A stretch of DNA of 8,000 nt from FW021-bin31 sp964422465 (GTDB lineage Bacteria > Bacteroidota > Bacteroidia > Chitinophagales > Chitinophagaceae): NCBI GenBank assembly GCA_964422465.1, contig CAYRBD010000124.1:1-8000 (forward strand), written 5' to 3'. Positions 6,892 through 8,000 of this stretch are shown here, piece by piece. The notes under the pieces were generated by a model. That model was not told where the DNA came from, searched no databases, and was given only the letters and a program-made list of their open reading frames with translations. The translations under genes and the position numbers were made by a program. Positions within the stretch are counted from its first letter, which is position 1. Each line of letters starts with the position of its first letter.

Positions 6892-7983
6892 ATGCCAACC
6901 AAGCGATTCAGCTTTCTTGTCCTGCTTTTCATCTTTACAGAAATACCGGCTTGTTTATTAGGCCAGGGACGGTTTTACTCCATGACGGATTTCAAACGAG
7001 TCAGAAAGATTGACGCTCATGTTCATATTCGTACTACGGATACTTCTCTGGTCCATCAGGCGCGACTGGACAATTTTCGCCTTCTGACGATTGTCGTTGA
7101 TGAACCTCCCGGAATTAAGGCACAGCAAAGAGATGCCATCCAGCACATGAAAGATTTTCCACAGCTGGTAGCTTTTGCTACTACCTTTTCCGTTAAAGAC
7201 TGGAATAGCAACGACTGGCAGGAGGAGGCTATCACAAGTTTGAAACATTCGTTCGGGGAAGGAGCTTTAGCAGTCAAAGTATATAAGAATATCGGTATGA
7301 AATTAAAAGATAAATCAGGCAACTTTGTGATGATTGACAACCCGAGATTTGATCCAATATTCGATTTTATTGCTAAAAATAAGATTACAGTTATTGGTCA
7401 TAATGGTGAACCAAAAGACTGCTGGTTGCCTATGGATGAAATGACCATGAACTCAGACAAAAAATATTATAGCAGACATCCCGAATTTTACATGTATTTA
7501 CATCCCGAGTATCCCTCTTACGAAGAGCAAATAGATGCCAGAGACCACATGCTGGCCAAACATCCTGACCTCCGATTTGTAGGGGCGCATCTTGGCAGCC
7601 TTGAATGGAGTACAGATGAACTGGCAAAACGGTTGGATCGCTTTCCGAACATGGCGGTAGATGTGGCCGCCCGGATCGGTCATTTGGAATATCAGGCCAT
7701 GAAAAACTGGCAAAAAGTACATGACTTTTTTATCAAATACCAGGACAGGATTCTTTATGGTACTGACCGGATTTCTGGCGGATCCGAAGACCCCAAAGAA
7801 TTTGAAAAATTTGTTCATGAAGCCTGGCTAAAAAACTGGAAATTCTTCTGCACCGGATCTACCATGCATTCCTCTTCCTTTAATAAACCTTTCAAAGGAT
7901 TAAAACTTCCTAAAGAGGTAGTTGATAAGCTATATTATAAAAATGCTGAAAAATGGTTTCCTCCTTTAAAAAAGTTGAAATAG
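6892..7983 (+). CDS. Exported amidohydrolase-superfamily (Amidohydro_2-like) protein
   Basis: This 363-residue TIM-barrel metal hydrolase is expected to bind one or two divalent metals. The ligand pattern is complete: HVH (His43, His45) after the first strand, a Lys in AVKVYKNIG (Lys129), IGHNGEP (His170), VGAHLGS (His233) and ILYGTDR (Asp292), with the family-typical YYKNAEKWF near the C-terminus. An N-terminal hydrophobic segment (residues 6-23) predicts export. Cys21 follows IPA, a weak lipobox, so a lipoprotein is possible, although cleavage after LLGQ is an alternative. Members of this group hydrolyse amides, esters or lactones, or decarboxylate; the substrate cannot be told. It starts 3 bp after the stop of the membrane acyltransferase-like gene, which ties the two functionally. 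It ends in TAG at 7981-7983, and no terminator hairpin is visible in the 17 bases left. Confidence 0.88.
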   Translation: MPTKRFSFLVLLFIFTEIPACLLGQGRFYSMTDFKRVRKIDAHVHIRTTDTSLVHQARLDNFRLLTIVVDEPPGIKAQQRDAIQHMKDFPQLVAFATTFSVKDWNSNDWQEEAITSLKHSFGEGALAVKVYKNIGMKLKDKSGNFVMIDNPRFDPIFDFIAKNKITVIGHNGEPKDCWLPMDEMTMNSDKKYYSRHPEFYMYLHPEYPSYEEQIDARDHMLAKHPDLRFVGAHLGSLEWSTDELAKRLDRFPNMAVDVAARIGHLEYQAMKNWQKVHDFFIKYQDRILYGTDRISGGSEDPKEFEKFVHEAWLKNWKFFCTGSTMHSSSFNKPFKGLKLPKEVVDKLYYKNAEKWFPPLKKLK

Positions 7984-8000
7984 GATCGGCGTTTTATTTA

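Noticed and set aside
7056..7818. Several minus-strand frames opposite the amidohydrolase gene
   Set aside because: They overlap each other and a gene with a complete metal-ligand set. No signal, domain or start context supports them.

Overview
The window looks like a chromosomal segment from a Bacteroidota bacterium, probably of the Chitinophagaceae/Sphingobacteriia type. The support is AT-rich intergenic DNA, secreted proteins whose signal peptides end in -FAQ or -QAQ, no clear Shine-Dalgarno sequences, and two close matches to the Bacteroidota -7 promoter box (TAnnTTTG) at the expected distance from ATG starts. The genus cannot be told from the sequence.

Two gene sets diverge from a 201-bp intergenic region at 5476-5676. 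The leftward (minus-strand) set is tightly packed. It begins with an exported glycerophosphodiester phosphodiesterase (4663-5475), followed after 22 bp by an exported sialidase/BNR-like protein with three Asp boxes (3447-4640). After a further 17 bp comes an exported 719-residue protein with an N-terminal beta-propeller and a C-terminal domain that looks like an alpha/alpha toroid (1270-3429). Last is a multi-pass membrane protein of the HGSNAT-like/DUF5009 acyltransferase group (4-1140). Its 5' end lies in a run of exactly 100 N, so its start is not in the data. Its stop codon is in a TAATG context, so another gene probably starts at the left edge.

The rightward (plus-strand) set holds a second, more divergent HGSNAT-like membrane protein (5677-6888) and, 3 bp after its stop, an exported amidohydrolase-family protein (6892-7983). 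The last 17 bases contain nothing recognisable.

Taken together, the genes suggest an envelope or extracellular glycan-processing locus. The secreted hydrolase-like proteins would act on a decorated, possibly phosphodiester-containing, polymer, and the two membrane proteins could move acyl groups from cytoplasmic acyl-CoA to sugars on the other side of the membrane. This pathway is inferred from families and gene order. No SusC/SusD pair, transcription factor or classical polysaccharide lyase lies in the window, so the substrate is unknown. No RNA gene, CRISPR array or insertion sequence was seen.
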